A stretch of 64,000 nucleotides of DNA. It comes from Pseudomonas triclosanedens (lineage in GTDB: Bacteria; Pseudomonadota; Gammaproteobacteria; Pseudomonadales; Pseudomonadaceae). The stretch covers positions 2,965,001 through 3,029,000 of the forward strand of contig NZ_CP113432.1 in NCBI RefSeq assembly GCF_026686735.1, read 5' to 3'. Both the position numbers and the translations under genes were made by a program. How positions within the stretch are numbered: position 1 is the stretch's first letter; each line of letters opens with the position of its first letter. This document shows, one piece after another, positions 16,469 through 28,813 of the stretch. The notes below the pieces were generated by a model. The model saw nothing but the letters and a program-made list of their open reading frames with translations. It was not told the DNA's origin and searched no databases.

Positions 16469-16930
16469 ATGAAACACACCAGGCAGGGAATGTTCGCTTT
16501 CATTCTGGCGTTCGCGCTGGGCGGTTGCGCTTCGGTGGATGCCGGCGGCAATGCCGGCCCCGGCGAGACGGAAATACGCGCGGGGGTGGTCGAGCAGGTC
16601 AACGATACGCAGGTGCAGAGCAACCATGACAGCGGGATCGGCGCGATCCTCGGGGGGCTGGGCGGCGTGGGGCTGGGCAGCCTGATCGGCCGGGGCACCG
16701 GGCGCGACGTGGCGATGATCGCCGGTGCTCTGGCCGGCGCGGTGGGCGGCAACTATGCCGAGCAACGCCGGTACGATAGACCTCAGGCTGCACAGCAGGT
16801 GATCGTGCGGATGAACAACGGCGTGCTGGTCTCGGTGACCCAGCCGGTGAACCCTGACCTCAAGCCCGGCACGCCGGTCTACATCGAAGGGCAGGGCGCC
16901 GGGGCCCGGGTCCTGCCGCGAAGCGGCTGA
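16469..16930 (+). CDS. Glycine-zipper outer-membrane lipoprotein (SlyB/PCP family)
   Basis: 153-residue lipoprotein. The ATG at 16469 follows AGGGAG and gives a signal peptide ending LGGCAS, with Cys as lipid anchor. The mature part has RAGVVEQV, then a glycine-zipper membrane segment (GIGAILGGLGGVGLGSLIG, followed by AGALAGAVGGNYAE), and a C-terminal beta domain with VIVRMNNGVLVSVTQ and PVYIEGQG. This is the SlyB/PCP architecture thought to support outer-membrane integrity. The upstream extension to 16277 has no signal character. It is monocistronic, and its stop touches the LysR remnant on the other strand. Confidence 0.85.
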   Translation: MKHTRQGMFAFILAFALGGCASVDAGGNAGPGETEIRAGVVEQVNDTQVQSNHDSGIGAILGGLGGVGLGSLIGRGTGRDVAMIAGALAGAVGGNYAEQRRYDRPQAAQQVIVRMNNGVLVSVTQPVNPDLKPGTPVYIEGQGAGARVLPRSG

Positions 16931-17170
16931 TCCAGGCGCTCGCCTCGTCGGCCATCTCGGCCAACGCCCATCCACGGGAGGCTGCGACCCGCGGGTCATC
17001 CTCGCTGCCTTGCGGCAGGCGTAGTCTTCCGGCATCTGGACACCCGGCTCGAAGGGGCGCACCAGTGGACCCTGGGCGAGATCGCGGGTCGCCACCGACC
17101 GGTCGGCCAGGCCGACGGCGCCGCCTTCCAGCAGCGCCTGCACCAGGCGCTGTGTGAGCGCATTTCCTGT
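16925..17170 (-). pseudogene. LysR-family regulator remnant (C-terminal part)
   Basis: The minus strand reads ALTQRLVQALLEGG, then AVGLADRSVATRDLAQG and PLVRPFEPGVQMPEDYA, which matches the end of a LysR effector domain (usual pattern: valine-rich strand, small loop, DLASGRLVRPF). The match then breaks. A second frame just downstream continues with ALAEMADEASAWI, the usual LysR C-terminal helix. There is no helix-turn-helix upstream. I read this as a decayed regulator with a lost middle or frameshift around 16965. The rest of the gap to 17355 holds nothing I recognise. Confidence 0.5.
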
Positions 17171-17355
17171 TTCGTCATCGTGGCGTGAGCAAGCCGTGAG
17201 CTGGTGGCGACGGTTCCGGCGCATCCTCTGGCGGCAGCCCGGCGCTCCAGTCAGTGGAGGCGTCGGGCCAAGGGATGCCGTGGCTAGGGGATGCGCGCGG
17301 GCACAGCCGGTTGCGCGAGCAGATTGCCGGCAAGGCGTGACCGTTGGTGTTCAGC

Positions 17356-20498
<3,143 letters not shown>

Positions 20499-20539
20499 CT
20501 TCGATCTCCGAAGGAGTACGGTTACGGGAGATGAAAGAT

Positions 20540-20560
20540 GATAATTAATGCTATTTGCGA
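20540..20560 (-). promoter_or_regulatory. Candidate Fur site and PfeR half-site upstream of pfeA
   Basis: GATAATTAATGCTATTTGC (20540-20558) matches the 19-base Fur consensus at 11 positions, mainly the left arm. Within it TATTTGCGA (20552-20560) shares TATTTGC with the palindrome upstream of pfeR. The area is AT-rich and immediately precedes the pfeA start, so a regulated promoter is expected, but the exact operators are guesses. Confidence 0.45.
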
Positions 20561-20578
20561 GTAAAGCGCATTAACTTT

Positions 20579-21928
20579 CTAAACACTTGATTCGGCAGCA
20601 GGAAGCAACAGGTGCTGGCACAGACCGGCCTGGCCGTTGCTGGCCCACAAACGCCCGCCTTGCAGTTCGATGGCTCGGCGGGCGATGGCCAGGCCCAGCC
20701 CGAACCCGGAGGACTCCGACGGTTGCAGGCGCTGGTAGGGCTGGAAGATGCGCTCCAGGTCTTCTTCGGCAACGCCGGAACCTTCGTCGCTGACGCACAG
20801 GTGCCAGAACTCGCCCTCGCGCCAGCCGTCCAGGCGCACCTGTCCGCCGCGCGGAGAGTGGCGGATGGCGTTGCGCAAAAGGTTCTCCAGGGCCTGGGCA
20901 AAGCTGTCCAGGTGTACGAGCACCAGGCATTCGGTACCCAGCGAAGCCGGGAGCTGCGCGGTGTTCCAGCCGCTCTCGAAGCAGGCGTCCTCTCGCAGCG
21001 CCTCCCATACCGAGAGCACCAGCACCGGTTCGCGGACCAGTTGCGGGCGTTCGGTGTCCATCCAGGCGAGGTCGAGTGTGTCTTCCAGTAGCCGTTGCAT
21101 GTCGAGGACTTCCCGGTCCAGGCGTTGCCGTAATTGCTCCGGGGGCAGGTCACTGTCGTAGGCGATGCGCAGGCGTGCCAGTGGCGTACGCAGTTCGTGG
21201 GACAGCGTGCGCAGCAGCAGGCGCTGCTGGGCCAGGCTCTGGCGCAGGCGCTCGGCCATATGGTCGAAAGCCAGCGCCAGTTCGCCGAGCTCATCGCGCC
21301 GATGAGCCAATGGGGTGCCCGGGCCTTCGCTGTCGAGGTCGTCGGCACGCAACGCATCGGCGCGGTCGCGCAGACGGTTCAGCGGCAAGACCAGATGGCG
21401 GTAGATCAGCAGGCCGAGGAGGGCGGCCAGCAGTGTCGGCACCACGCCGTGGCTGAACAGGTGAGTCCAGGGCGTAAGCCCGCCCGGCAAAAGGCGTTCG
21501 GGCAACTGCATGACCAGCCGCCCCTGTTCGGGGTGCCTGGGGAACTCGATGCTGACGTACGGCAACTGGTCCTGCAGGCGCCGGCTCATCGGCCAGTCGA
21601 GCTTGCGCATGAAGGTCAGGTGGCTGGCCTCTTCGGCGGTGAGTGGTGTGCTGCCCAGGCTCTGAAGGTGCGCGCCGATCACCGCTACCCAGGTGTCCTC
21701 GGCCGCCGCGAGCTCCTGGCGGAAGCGCTCGACACCTGGCGCGCCCTCCAGTTGCCAGACCGTTTCGGCCTGCTGCGCGTAGCGCGCCAGGTACTCGCGG
21801 TCGGCTTCGCCGAGGAAATAGGTGCTGCGCTCCAGCGACAGGCCCCAGGTCCAGATCAGCCATGTGAGCAGCAGGCAGAAGCTCACTTGCAGCGCGGCGA
21901 GCTTCCAGAGCAGGGGGTGACGGCGCAT
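20579..21928 (-). CDS. pfeS: Two-component sensor kinase of enterobactin uptake
   Basis: 449-residue membrane histidine kinase. There are two transmembrane segments (about 10-30 and 170-190) around a periplasmic sensor region, then a HAMP linker, the H-box RTLSHELRTPLARLR near 245, an N-box with ALENLLRNAIRHSPRGG, and the G-boxes DEGSGV and FGLGLAIARR. The start is ATG at 21928, overlapping the last base of the pfeR stop, which implies translational coupling. Known PfeS responds to ferric enterobactin in the periplasm and phosphorylates PfeR; this copy sits in the same gene order. Confidence 0.88.
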   Translation of the reverse strand: MRRHPLLWKLAALQVSFCLLLTWLIWTWGLSLERSTYFLGEADREYLARYAQQAETVWQLEGAPGVERFRQELAAAEDTWVAVIGAHLQSLGSTPLTAEEASHLTFMRKLDWPMSRRLQDQLPYVSIEFPRHPEQGRLVMQLPERLLPGGLTPWTHLFSHGVVPTLLAALLGLLIYRHLVLPLNRLRDRADALRADDLDSEGPGTPLAHRRDELGELALAFDHMAERLRQSLAQQRLLLRTLSHELRTPLARLRIAYDSDLPPEQLRQRLDREVLDMQRLLEDTLDLAWMDTERPQLVREPVLVLSVWEALREDACFESGWNTAQLPASLGTECLVLVHLDSFAQALENLLRNAIRHSPRGGQVRLDGWREGEFWHLCVSDEGSGVAEEDLERIFQPYQRLQPSESSGFGLGLAIARRAIELQGGRLWASNGQAGLCQHLLLPAAESSV

Positions 21929-22620
21929 CAGTGGCGTTCCGCGTCCACCAGGATGTAACCCTGGCCGCGCACGGCCTGGATTTGCACATGGGCGGCGCCG
22001 ATAGCGGCAAGCTTGCGCCGCACGTTGCAGACATGCACATCCAGGCCCCGGTCGAGGCGGGTATAGGCACGGTGCAGGACGCTCTGGTAGAGGAAGCTCT
22101 TGGACAGCGCTTCGCCGGCGTGAGCGTTCAGCGTGGCCAGCAAACGGTACTCCGATGCGGTCAGGCCGGCGGTCCGGCCGTGGCTGCTCACGTCCTGAAC
22201 TTCGTCGTCGAACGCCAGCGCTGCGCACGAAGCAGGCGTCGCGCGTTGGCGATCCAGCGCCACGCGGCGCAGCAGAGCGTCGATCCGTGCATCGAGTTCG
22301 GCGAGGCTGAAGGGCTTGGGCAGGTAGTCATCGGCGCCCCGGGTAAAGCCGGTGATTCGGTCCTGTTCTGCTCCGAGGGCCGACATCAGCATCACTGGCG
22401 TGGTACGTGCGTTGCGCAGGGAGTCGAGCAGCGACAGGCCGTCGAGGCCGGGCAGCATGATGTCCAGCAGTACCAGGTCGAAGTCATTCTGGTGAACGGC
22501 TACCAGCCCCTGGTCACCGTTGGCGCAGGCGGTGACGCAGAAGCCGCGTTGGCAGAAATGCCGTTCCAGATCGAGGCGCAGAAGAGAATCATCTTCCACC
22601 AGCAGGAGCGAGGGAGACAC
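21928..22620 (-). CDS. pfeR: Response regulator of enterobactin uptake (OmpR family)
   Basis: 230-residue transcription factor. The receiver domain has acidic pocket VEDD near 8-11, phospho-acceptor Asp53 in LLDIMLPG, and switch lysine in PKPFS. The C-terminal winged helix has the OmpR/PhoB pattern LTASEYRLLATL, DVHVCNVRRKL and IQAVRGQGYIL. The start is GTG at 22620. It is the first gene of pfeR-pfeS-pfeA-pfeE. By analogy with P. aeruginosa, phosphorylated PfeR activates pfeA. A palindromic element lies 13-42 bases before the start. Confidence 0.9.
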   Translation of the reverse strand: MSPSLLLVEDDSLLRLDLERHFCQRGFCVTACANGDQGLVAVHQNDFDLVLLDIMLPGLDGLSLLDSLRNARTTPVMLMSALGAEQDRITGFTRGADDYLPKPFSLAELDARIDALLRRVALDRQRATPASCAALAFDDEVQDVSSHGRTAGLTASEYRLLATLNAHAGEALSKSFLYQSVLHRAYTRLDRGLDVHVCNVRRKLAAIGAAHVQIQAVRGQGYILVDAERH

Positions 22621-22632
22621 GATTGGCCTTGT

Positions 22633-22662
22633 TGAGAATACTTTGCATTTGCAAATATCTCA
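22633..22662 (-). promoter_or_regulatory. Palindromic element upstream of pfeR
   Basis: TTTGCA-TT-TGCAAA (22642-22655) is a perfect 6-2-6 inverted repeat that includes the ten-base palindrome ATTTGCAAAT. Outer arms TGAGA (22633-22637) and TCTCA (22658-22662) are also complementary but off-centre by one base. It also contains a direct repeat TTTGCA TTTGCA. Position just before pfeR suggests an autoregulatory PfeR or Fur site; which protein binds is unknown. Confidence 0.45.
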
Positions 22663-22703
22663 TTCCTTCGCGGCGAAAGGCAACGGCAATCTTCGCTCCT
22701 GTC

Positions 22704-23153
22704 TCAGACCCAACGTCGCACTTGCGCGCAGTAGGTATCGAATTGCGCACCGAACAACTGGCGTAGCGCCCGTTCTTCGGGGCCGATCTGGAAGCGATTC
22801 ATGTACAGCACGAAGGCAACCACGCCCAGCAGTGCGAGCGGCGAGGCGAGGGCGATGTTCCAGGCCAGCAGTACGACGGCGAACCCCAGGTACATCGGGT
22901 TGCGGGTATAGCGGTAGATGCCCGCTACCACCAGCGACGAGGCGGACTCGGGCTTGAGCGGGTTGACCGTGGTGCGCGCCCGGCGGAAAGAGGCGACTCC
23001 CGCGAGGCAGACCGCTAAGCCAGCCAGCAGCACCGGCAGTGCCAGCCAGAGCCGGCCGTCGAACGCTGGCAGCGGCCGCGCCAGCAGCCACATCAGGACG
23101 GCGAGGATGATCGCCACGGCAGGAGGAGGAACGCGGTGTTCGAGCGAGTCCAT
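22704..23153 (-). CDS. Isoprenylcysteine carboxyl methyltransferase-family membrane protein
   Basis: 149-residue integral membrane protein with about four hydrophobic segments and the ICMT/PEMT-type C-terminal motif GIYRYTRNPMYLG ... GPEERALRQLFGAQFDTYCAQVRRW. In this superfamily the motif binds S-adenosylmethionine and the methyl acceptor. Bacterial members are widespread, with mostly unknown substrates. The start at 23153 (MDSLEHRV) is favoured over 23186 because TGGAGA lies 8 bases upstream. It is upstream of pfeR on the same strand but separated by the palindrome, so it is probably a separate unit. Confidence 0.8.
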   Translation of the reverse strand: MDSLEHRVPPPAVAIILAVLMWLLARPLPAFDGRLWLALPVLLAGLAVCLAGVASFRRARTTVNPLKPESASSLVVAGIYRYTRNPMYLGFAVVLLAWNIALASPLALLGVVAFVLYMNRFQIGPEERALRQLFGAQFDTYCAQVRRWV

Positions 23154-23190
23154 GCGAGGTCTCCAGGCAAGTCGATTGGGCAACACTACC

Positions 23191-23322
23191 TCAGTTGCCG
23201 GCTCTGCGCCGCTTCCGGCCGCTGGCGATTGGCATCGTTTTGTTTCCTGTGCCTGGTTGGCCCGGCGAACTGGCGCCGTGGGCCACGCGCCGCAGCGAAG
23301 TGAGGTTCTCGCCGTGGTTCAT
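23191..23322 (-). CDS. Possible small basic protein (43 aa)
   Basis: Frame starting at ATG 23322, whose ATGA overlaps the stop of the possible gene before it. The product is basic and rich in Gly, Ser and Arg, ending GRKRRRAGN. There is no homology I recognise and no membrane segment. The overlap and the codon use are the only support, so it could be chance. Confidence 0.25.
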   Translation of the reverse strand: MNHGENLTSLRRVAHGASSPGQPGTGNKTMPIASGRKRRRAGN

Positions 23323-23564
23323 GGCTGTTTTCCTTCTTGCTCTCTGGCGCTGGCGGCAACGATCGGCGTGTCGGCACTGTTGTTCGGAGCGACAGGAAAA
23401 GACGGCGGCAGGCGGCCTGCGAGCCGATGAAGTTCGGCTTCGGCCTCGGTTACGCCGTAGTCGCCGAATTCGGCATTGCCCGCGAGACTGTGGAAGAGGC
23501 CGCGCAAGCGCTTCCGCGAGCCGGGCAGGTCGGCGTCGCAGACCTTGATGGTGGAGATTGCCAA
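23319..23564 (-). CDS. Possible small Hpt-like protein
   Basis: Frame of up to 81 residues, start uncertain (TTG at 23564 is the best local candidate, with no strong Shine-Dalgarno sequence). Codon third positions are strongly G/C through the middle. The core LFHSLAGNAEFGDYGVTEAEAELHRLAG resembles, in its first half, the His-containing helix of histidine phosphotransfer domains (HxLAG-x3-FG), with His as possible phospho-acceptor. The domain is shorter than usual (about 100 residues). It lies divergent from the MFS gene. Treat as a hypothesis. Confidence 0.35.
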   Translation of the reverse strand: MAISTIKVCDADLPGSRKRLRGLFHSLAGNAEFGDYGVTEAEAELHRLAGRLPPSFPVAPNNSADTPIVAASAREQEGKQP

Positions 23565-23654
23565 GCCATTCTTGCAAGTATAGGGCGATAGGGCGCGTAT
23601 CCGCCGCCGCAAGCCGGACGGTGCCAATCCACAGCCGATGCGAGCGAGGTTCGC

Positions 23655-24821
23655 ATGACAGCAACACCAACGCCCCAGGGAGGGCTGCCGTGGGCCGCGA
23701 TGGCCGGGGTCATAGCCACCGTCTCGGTGTTCGCCGTGGCCCAGGGGCTGACTTACCCGCTGCTCAGTTTCATCCTCGAACGGCAGGGCACATCGCCAGG
23801 ACTGATCGGCCTGTCGGCAGCGATGACGCCGCTGGGTTTCATCCTCTCCGCGCCGCTCATCCCGATGCTGGCCCGGCGCATGGGGGCTGCGCGCCTGGCG
23901 GTGCTCTGTGCGCTCCTGGCGGCGCTGAGCCTGACAGCCATCGCCTGCACCCAGGGCGTCTGGAGCTGGATGCCCTTGCGTCTGCTGCTCGGCATCTTCG
24001 CCAACCCGCTCTACGTGATCAGCGAAACCTGGCTGATCACGCTGGCTCCGGCGGAGCGCCGGGGGCGCATCATGGGCGTCTATTCGGCGCTGGTTTCGGG
24101 CGGCTTTGCCATCGGCCCGCTGTCTCTCGGGCTGGTCGGCACCGAAGGCTGGCCGCCGTTCCTGATCGGCATCGTGGCTTTCCTGTTCTGCGGGCTGATC
24201 GTGCTGGCAGTGCTGCCGCGCCTGCCGCAGATGAACCACGAAGGGGAGGGCACGTCGGTCGCCGGCTTCGTTGCATTGGCGCCGCTGCTTTTGTTCGGCG
24301 TGTTCGCCGCGGCGGCCTTCGAGCAGAGCCTGCTGTCCCTGCTGGTGGTCTATGGTGCCGCGTTCGGAGACAGCGAGGATCGTGTCTCCGCGCTGATCAC
24401 TTGCTTCATCGCCGGCAATGCCGTACTGCAGGTTCTACTCGGACGTCTCGCCGAGCGCTTCGGCTCGACCCGGACCATGATCCTCTGCGCACTGACAGCG
24501 CTGGCCGGTTGCCTGCTGCTGTCAGCGGCGTTCGATACGCCGCTGGTCTGGCCGTTGGTGTTCGTCTGGGGCGGTGCCTCCTTCGGTATCTACACCATGT
24601 CACTGATCCAGCTTGGCGAGCGCTTCAGCGGCCGGTTCCTGATTGCCGGCAATGCTGCCTTCGCCTTCATCTGGGGCATTGGCGGCATGGTCGGTTCACC
24701 CATCACCGGGATGGTGATGCAGATGGTCGGGCACCAGGGCCTGCCGCTTGCCCTGGGGATGCTGTGTGCCGTGCTGGCACTGCTTCTGCTGCTCAAAGTC
24801 CGCCATGAACGCCGGTCTTGA
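23655..24821 (+). CDS. MFS transporter (YcaD-like)
   Basis: 388-residue major facilitator protein with about twelve hydrophobic helices. Features include an N-terminal cytoplasmic lead ([12 protein letters not shown]), [17 protein letters not shown] between helices 2 and 3, [16 protein letters not shown] in helix 4 and the following loop [22 protein letters not shown], which is the YcaD/Bcr-type efflux pattern. The NPLYVxSETW stretch resembles the YcaD/YfkF group of putative amino-acid or quinolone-type exporters. Substrate unknown. It is monocistronic, with no partner gene nearby. Confidence 0.85.
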   Translation: MTATPTPQGGLPWAAMAGVIATVSVFAVAQGLTYPLLSFILERQGTSPGLIGLSAAMTPLGFILSAPLIPMLARRMGAARLAVLCALLAALSLTAIACTQGVWSWMPLRLLLGIFANPLYVISETWLITLAPAERRGRIMGVYSALVSGGFAIGPLSLGLVGTEGWPPFLIGIVAFLFCGLIVLAVLPRLPQMNHEGEGTSVAGFVALAPLLLFGVFAAAAFEQSLLSLLVVYGAAFGDSEDRVSALITCFIAGNAVLQVLLGRLAERFGSTRTMILCALTALAGCLLLSAAFDTPLVWPLVFVWGGASFGIYTMSLIQLGERFSGRFLIAGNAAFAFIWGIGGMVGSPITGMVMQMVGHQGLPLALGMLCAVLALLLLLKVRHERRS

Positions 24822-25248
24822 GGCGCGTGGCTCGCACCTCGTCGGCGGCACCCTCGCGTGGCGGCGAGCGCGTGCGGGCTTGTTCGCCCTCCAAAGATGA
24901 AGCGCCCGGGGTGCGGCACACGATTAGCCTCAACACAGAAGAGGCCTCAGAGCCCTTTGCCGTTGACTGTGGGTCATGGCACGAAAGTACAAACTGGCTA
25001 TGGACGAGTAGGAAAATTCTGAGGTGTAATGCATTCTTTACAACAAAAGCGACCGCAACAGCCTTAAAAACGCGGGATGCGCCCGGAACGGCACCTGGCA
25101 TCTGCGCGCCGTCGTGCGCCTAATGGATTCTCCGCATGGCGAGCCGGGAGGACTGCTCGTCGCTGCTTGAACTTCCAGGGACCTGCGTGACTGGCTAGCC
25201 GGCATGAGCCCCAGGCCCAGTCGCCTCTGGAGCAAGGAGTAGTCCTGG
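24822..25248. other. Intergenic region before bapA
   Basis: 427 bases with no supported gene. It is less GC-rich in the middle (about 24990-25070, with GTACAAAC, AAAATTCTGAGG and TTCTTTACAACAAAAG), the most likely promoter region for the adhesin operon. No hairpin with a U-run is seen after the MFS gene. Confidence 0.45.
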
Positions 25249-28200
25249 ATGTCGATTCAAGCGAAGGTCGTTTCGACCGGGCAGTCCGTCACTTCGTCCC
25301 CCGCTGTCCAACTCGATGGCCAACTGGCCCTGGAGCAGGGCAGCAAGATCGCCTTGCAGGTTCCTCGCGACGCGGTAGCCGAATACTCCCGCGAAGGCTC
25401 GGACCTGATCGTCCACCTGAAGAATGGCGAAACTCTGCGCATCGCCAACTTCTATGCCACCGGACAGGCTCCCAGCGAGCTGTTCGTCGTTGAAGAGGGG
25501 CATCTGGTCGCCGTCGATCTGTCGGCCGCCAGCGGCGGGGAGCTATCGGCCAGCTACGCTCCGCAAGCTTCGCTCGCCGGCTTCGAGTCGTTGACCTCAT
25601 CGTCCGGCATTGGCGGCATGAGCACCACCACCACTATCCTGGCGGGCGCCGGGATCATTGCCGGAGGCGCGGCCATCGCTGGCGGTGGTGGTGGCGGAGG
25701 AGGCGGCGGTTCCAAACCAGACACCACGCCGCCAGCGGCCGCCAGCGAGCTCGCAATCTCCAGCGATGGCAGCCGGCTTTCCGGCAGGGCGGAGGCGGGA
25801 GCCACCGTCGGCATCGACCTCAATGGCGATGGTACGGCCGATATCAGCGTGGTAGCCGATGCCAGCGGCAGTTTCCAGGTGGCGCTGAACCCGCCGCTGA
25901 TCAATGGTGAAACCGTCAGTGTGGTGGTCACCGATGCCGCCGGCAACCGCAGCCCCCGCGGCCAGCGTACAGGCCCCGGACTTCCCCGATGCGCCTCAGG
26001 TCGATGCCAGCAACGGCCAATCGCTCTCGGGCAGCGCTGCCGCCGGCATGGCCATTCTCATCAGCGATGGCAACGGTACGCTGCTTGGCAAGACCACTGC
26101 CGACGGCAACGGTCACTGGGCGTTCACGCCAAATAGTCCGCTGGCTCACGGAACCCTGGTCTACGTTACCGCGGCCGATGCCTTCGGCAACCAGGGGCCG
26201 TCGGCTTCCACCATCGTCGATGCGCTGCCGCCGGCCGCCCCGACGCTGGCATTGAGCAATGGCCTGGAGCTGCATGGCACCGCCGAGGCCGGCGCGCGTA
26301 TCAGCCTCATCGATGGCAGCGGCAATCTTATCGGCCAGACGGTGGCCGACGCACAAGGCAACTGGAGCTTCACGCCTGCTTTGCGCCTGTCGGATGGCCT
26401 GATCGTGAAGGCTTCCGCCACCGACGCGCTGGGTAACGTCAGCGGCCAGACTTCCACCACCGTGGATGCCGTCGCGCCTGACACACCAATCCTTCAGTTG
26501 AGCAACGGCCGCAGCATCTCCGGGCTTGCCGAACCGGACAGCACGGTGATTCTCACCGACCTCGCCGGTAATTCGATTGGCGTGGTCGAGGTCGACGGTA
26601 CCGGCCAGTGGAGGTATGTGCCGGACTCGGTAATCGCCAACAACACGGTGGTCATGGTGGTCGCCCGCGATGCCGCCGGCAACGTCAGCGCGCCGGCAAG
26701 CGTCACGGTCGATTCCGTTGCGCCTGCCGCACCGGTCATCCACCCAAGCGATGGCGTCAGTATTTTCGGCACCGCGGAACCTGGTTCGGCGGTGGTTATC
26801 TACAATTCCGCCAACCAGCCGATCGCCAGGGTGGTGGCCGACAGCCTTGGAAACTGGAGCTTCGTTCCGGGTAGCAAACTGCCCAATGACGAGGTTGTCC
26901 ATGTCACTGCCACCGACGCGGCAGGCAACACCAGCCAGCAGTCCACCCTAGTCATCGACGGGATCCCGCCGGCGGCGCCTATCGTCGACCCGAGCAATGG
27001 CGTGTGGATTTCCGGCACCGGCGAGCCTGGAGCCAGGATCATCCTGATCGATGGCCGCGGTAGCCCGCTTGGCCAGACCCTGGTGGATGACACAGGGCAA
27101 TGGCAATTCACGTTCTCCTTCCCACTGAACGACGGCACTGTCGTCAGGGCCTCCGCCGCGGATGCCGCCGGCAATTACAGTGGGGTTATGACCATCATCG
27201 TGGACGCCGTCGCGCCCCCGGCACCGACAGTTGACTCGAGCAATGGCATCGCCCTGAGCGGTAGCGCCGAGGCCGGTAGCAATGTGGTTCTCACCGATGG
27301 CCAGGGCAACCCGATAGGCCAGGCCAATGTGGACAGCGGCGGCAGTTGGTCATTCGTCCCCACCGGGCGCCTGCCCAATGGAACGGTGGTCAACGCGGTA
27401 GCGGTGGACGCCAGTGGCAACCGCAGCCTTGCAGTCAGCATCACGATCGATTCGGTGGCACCGGCCGCACCAGTGATCAATCCGAGCAATGGCACGCTGA
27501 TAGCCGGTACTGCGGAGCCTGGCGCCACGATCATCCTTAACTATGTCAATGGGGGCTTGTTCGGCGCCAGCAGCGTGGACAGCTACGGCAATTGGCAGTT
27601 CGTACCCTCTACACCATGGCCAAATGGAACGCAGATCCGTGCTTTCACCTTGGACGCAGCCGGTAACACCGGCGCTTCGGCGCAAATCACCATCGACTCG
27701 GTGGCTCCCGCCCAACCAAGTGTCAATCCCAGCAACGGCCGGGAAATCAGTGGTACTTCCGCACCCGGCAGTCTGCTGCTCATCACTGACGGCAATGGCA
27801 AACCGATCGGCCAGACCGTCGCCGACAACACCGGCAACTGGCACTTTGTCCCGACCAGTCCTCTGCCCAATGGCAGCGAGATTGACGTGGTAGCCCAGGA
27901 CGCGGCGGGCAACACCAGCGTGCTGGCTGTCGCTAACGTCGACGCCAGCCTGATGCCGTTGACCATCGCCGACTTCGTCGCCGACGTCAGCCTCAACCCG
28001 TTGGCTCCCCGCTACATGCTCAGCGGCAACAGCGAGGCCCATTCCGTCGTGACGATCCGCGTCATAGGGCCGGGGGTGGACCAGGTGCTGACATCCATCG
28101 TCAGCGACGGCAATGGCCACTTCACCCTCGATATGCTCGACCCGGCTGTGCTCAGTCAGTTGGGCAAGTCCACAGGCGACATCATTTCCCTCGGGGCACA

Positions 28201-28813
28201 GATTTCCTACAGCCTGGTGGCCAGCGACAGCAGTGGCAACCAGAGCCCGTCCTACCACATCGTCCAGTCGCCCAACGGCTCGTCGGTGGATGTCGCCCAG
28301 ATCGAGGTCAACGGCACGGCAAACCATGACGTGCTGCTCGGCGTCACCAGCAGCACGGAGTACTTCTACGGCGGCGATGGCGACGACCTGATCCATAACG
28401 TCGGCGCAGGGGACCATGTGCTGGCCGGCAACGGCAATGACACTATCCAGATCACCTCGGTCAATTTCGCCGCCATCGACGGCGGCGCGGGTTTCGATAC
28501 CCTGATGCTGGCCAATGGTATCGACCTCGACTACTCCTCCGCCGGGGTAGGCACTCTGAACAGTATCGAGCGCATCGACCTGGGCAAGGGCGATTCGGGC
28601 AGCACGCTGACCCTGACCGCCAACGACGTGAATGCGATCACCGACGGCAATGACGTACTGCAGATCACCGGCGAGAGCAATGACACGCTGAATGTGGCGG
28701 GGGCGGTGAACACCGGAACCACGCAGCAGATCGACGGCGTTACCTACAACATCTACAGCTTCGGCAGCAGCACTCTGCTGGTCGAGGACCATACGGTACA
28801 GGTGGTGGCCTGA
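25249..28813 (+). pseudogene. bapA: BapA-type secreted adhesin, disrupted by a one-base frameshift
   Basis: Large repeat adhesin exported by the downstream type I system and expected to act in biofilm. The N-terminal BapA-like domain (residues 1-115; MSIQAKVVSTGQSV start after AAGGAG) leads through a ten-glycine linker into nine Ig-like repeats, then a C-terminal region with an RTX-like motif GGDGDD and NGNDTI. Frame 1 runs from 25249; from the run CCCCC at 25953-25957 the homologous reading moves to the next frame and continues to TGA 28811-28813. With four Cs the protein would be one chain of 1187 residues. At this size it is about half the length of P. aeruginosa BapA. Sequencing error, phase variation and real decay are all possible. 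Confidence 0.85.
25738..27960 (+). repeat. Tandem Ig-like repeats of the adhesin (about 83 residues each)
   Basis: Nine copies of a unit of about 249 bases. Each begins with a pattern like SNG-x3-SGTAEPG, contains GNWSFTP or a variant, and ends with TDAAGN-x-S and TVDSVAPAAP. Copies at about 26244, 26493, 26742 and onward are evenly spaced. Such units are known to vary in number between strains by recombination. The frameshift lies at the end of the first copy. Confidence 0.85.

Noticed and set aside
25738..27960. Regular repeats considered as CRISPR or other noncoding array
   Set aside because: Spacing of about 249 bases keeps codon phase and encodes Ig-like domains; there are no short identical repeats with unique spacers.
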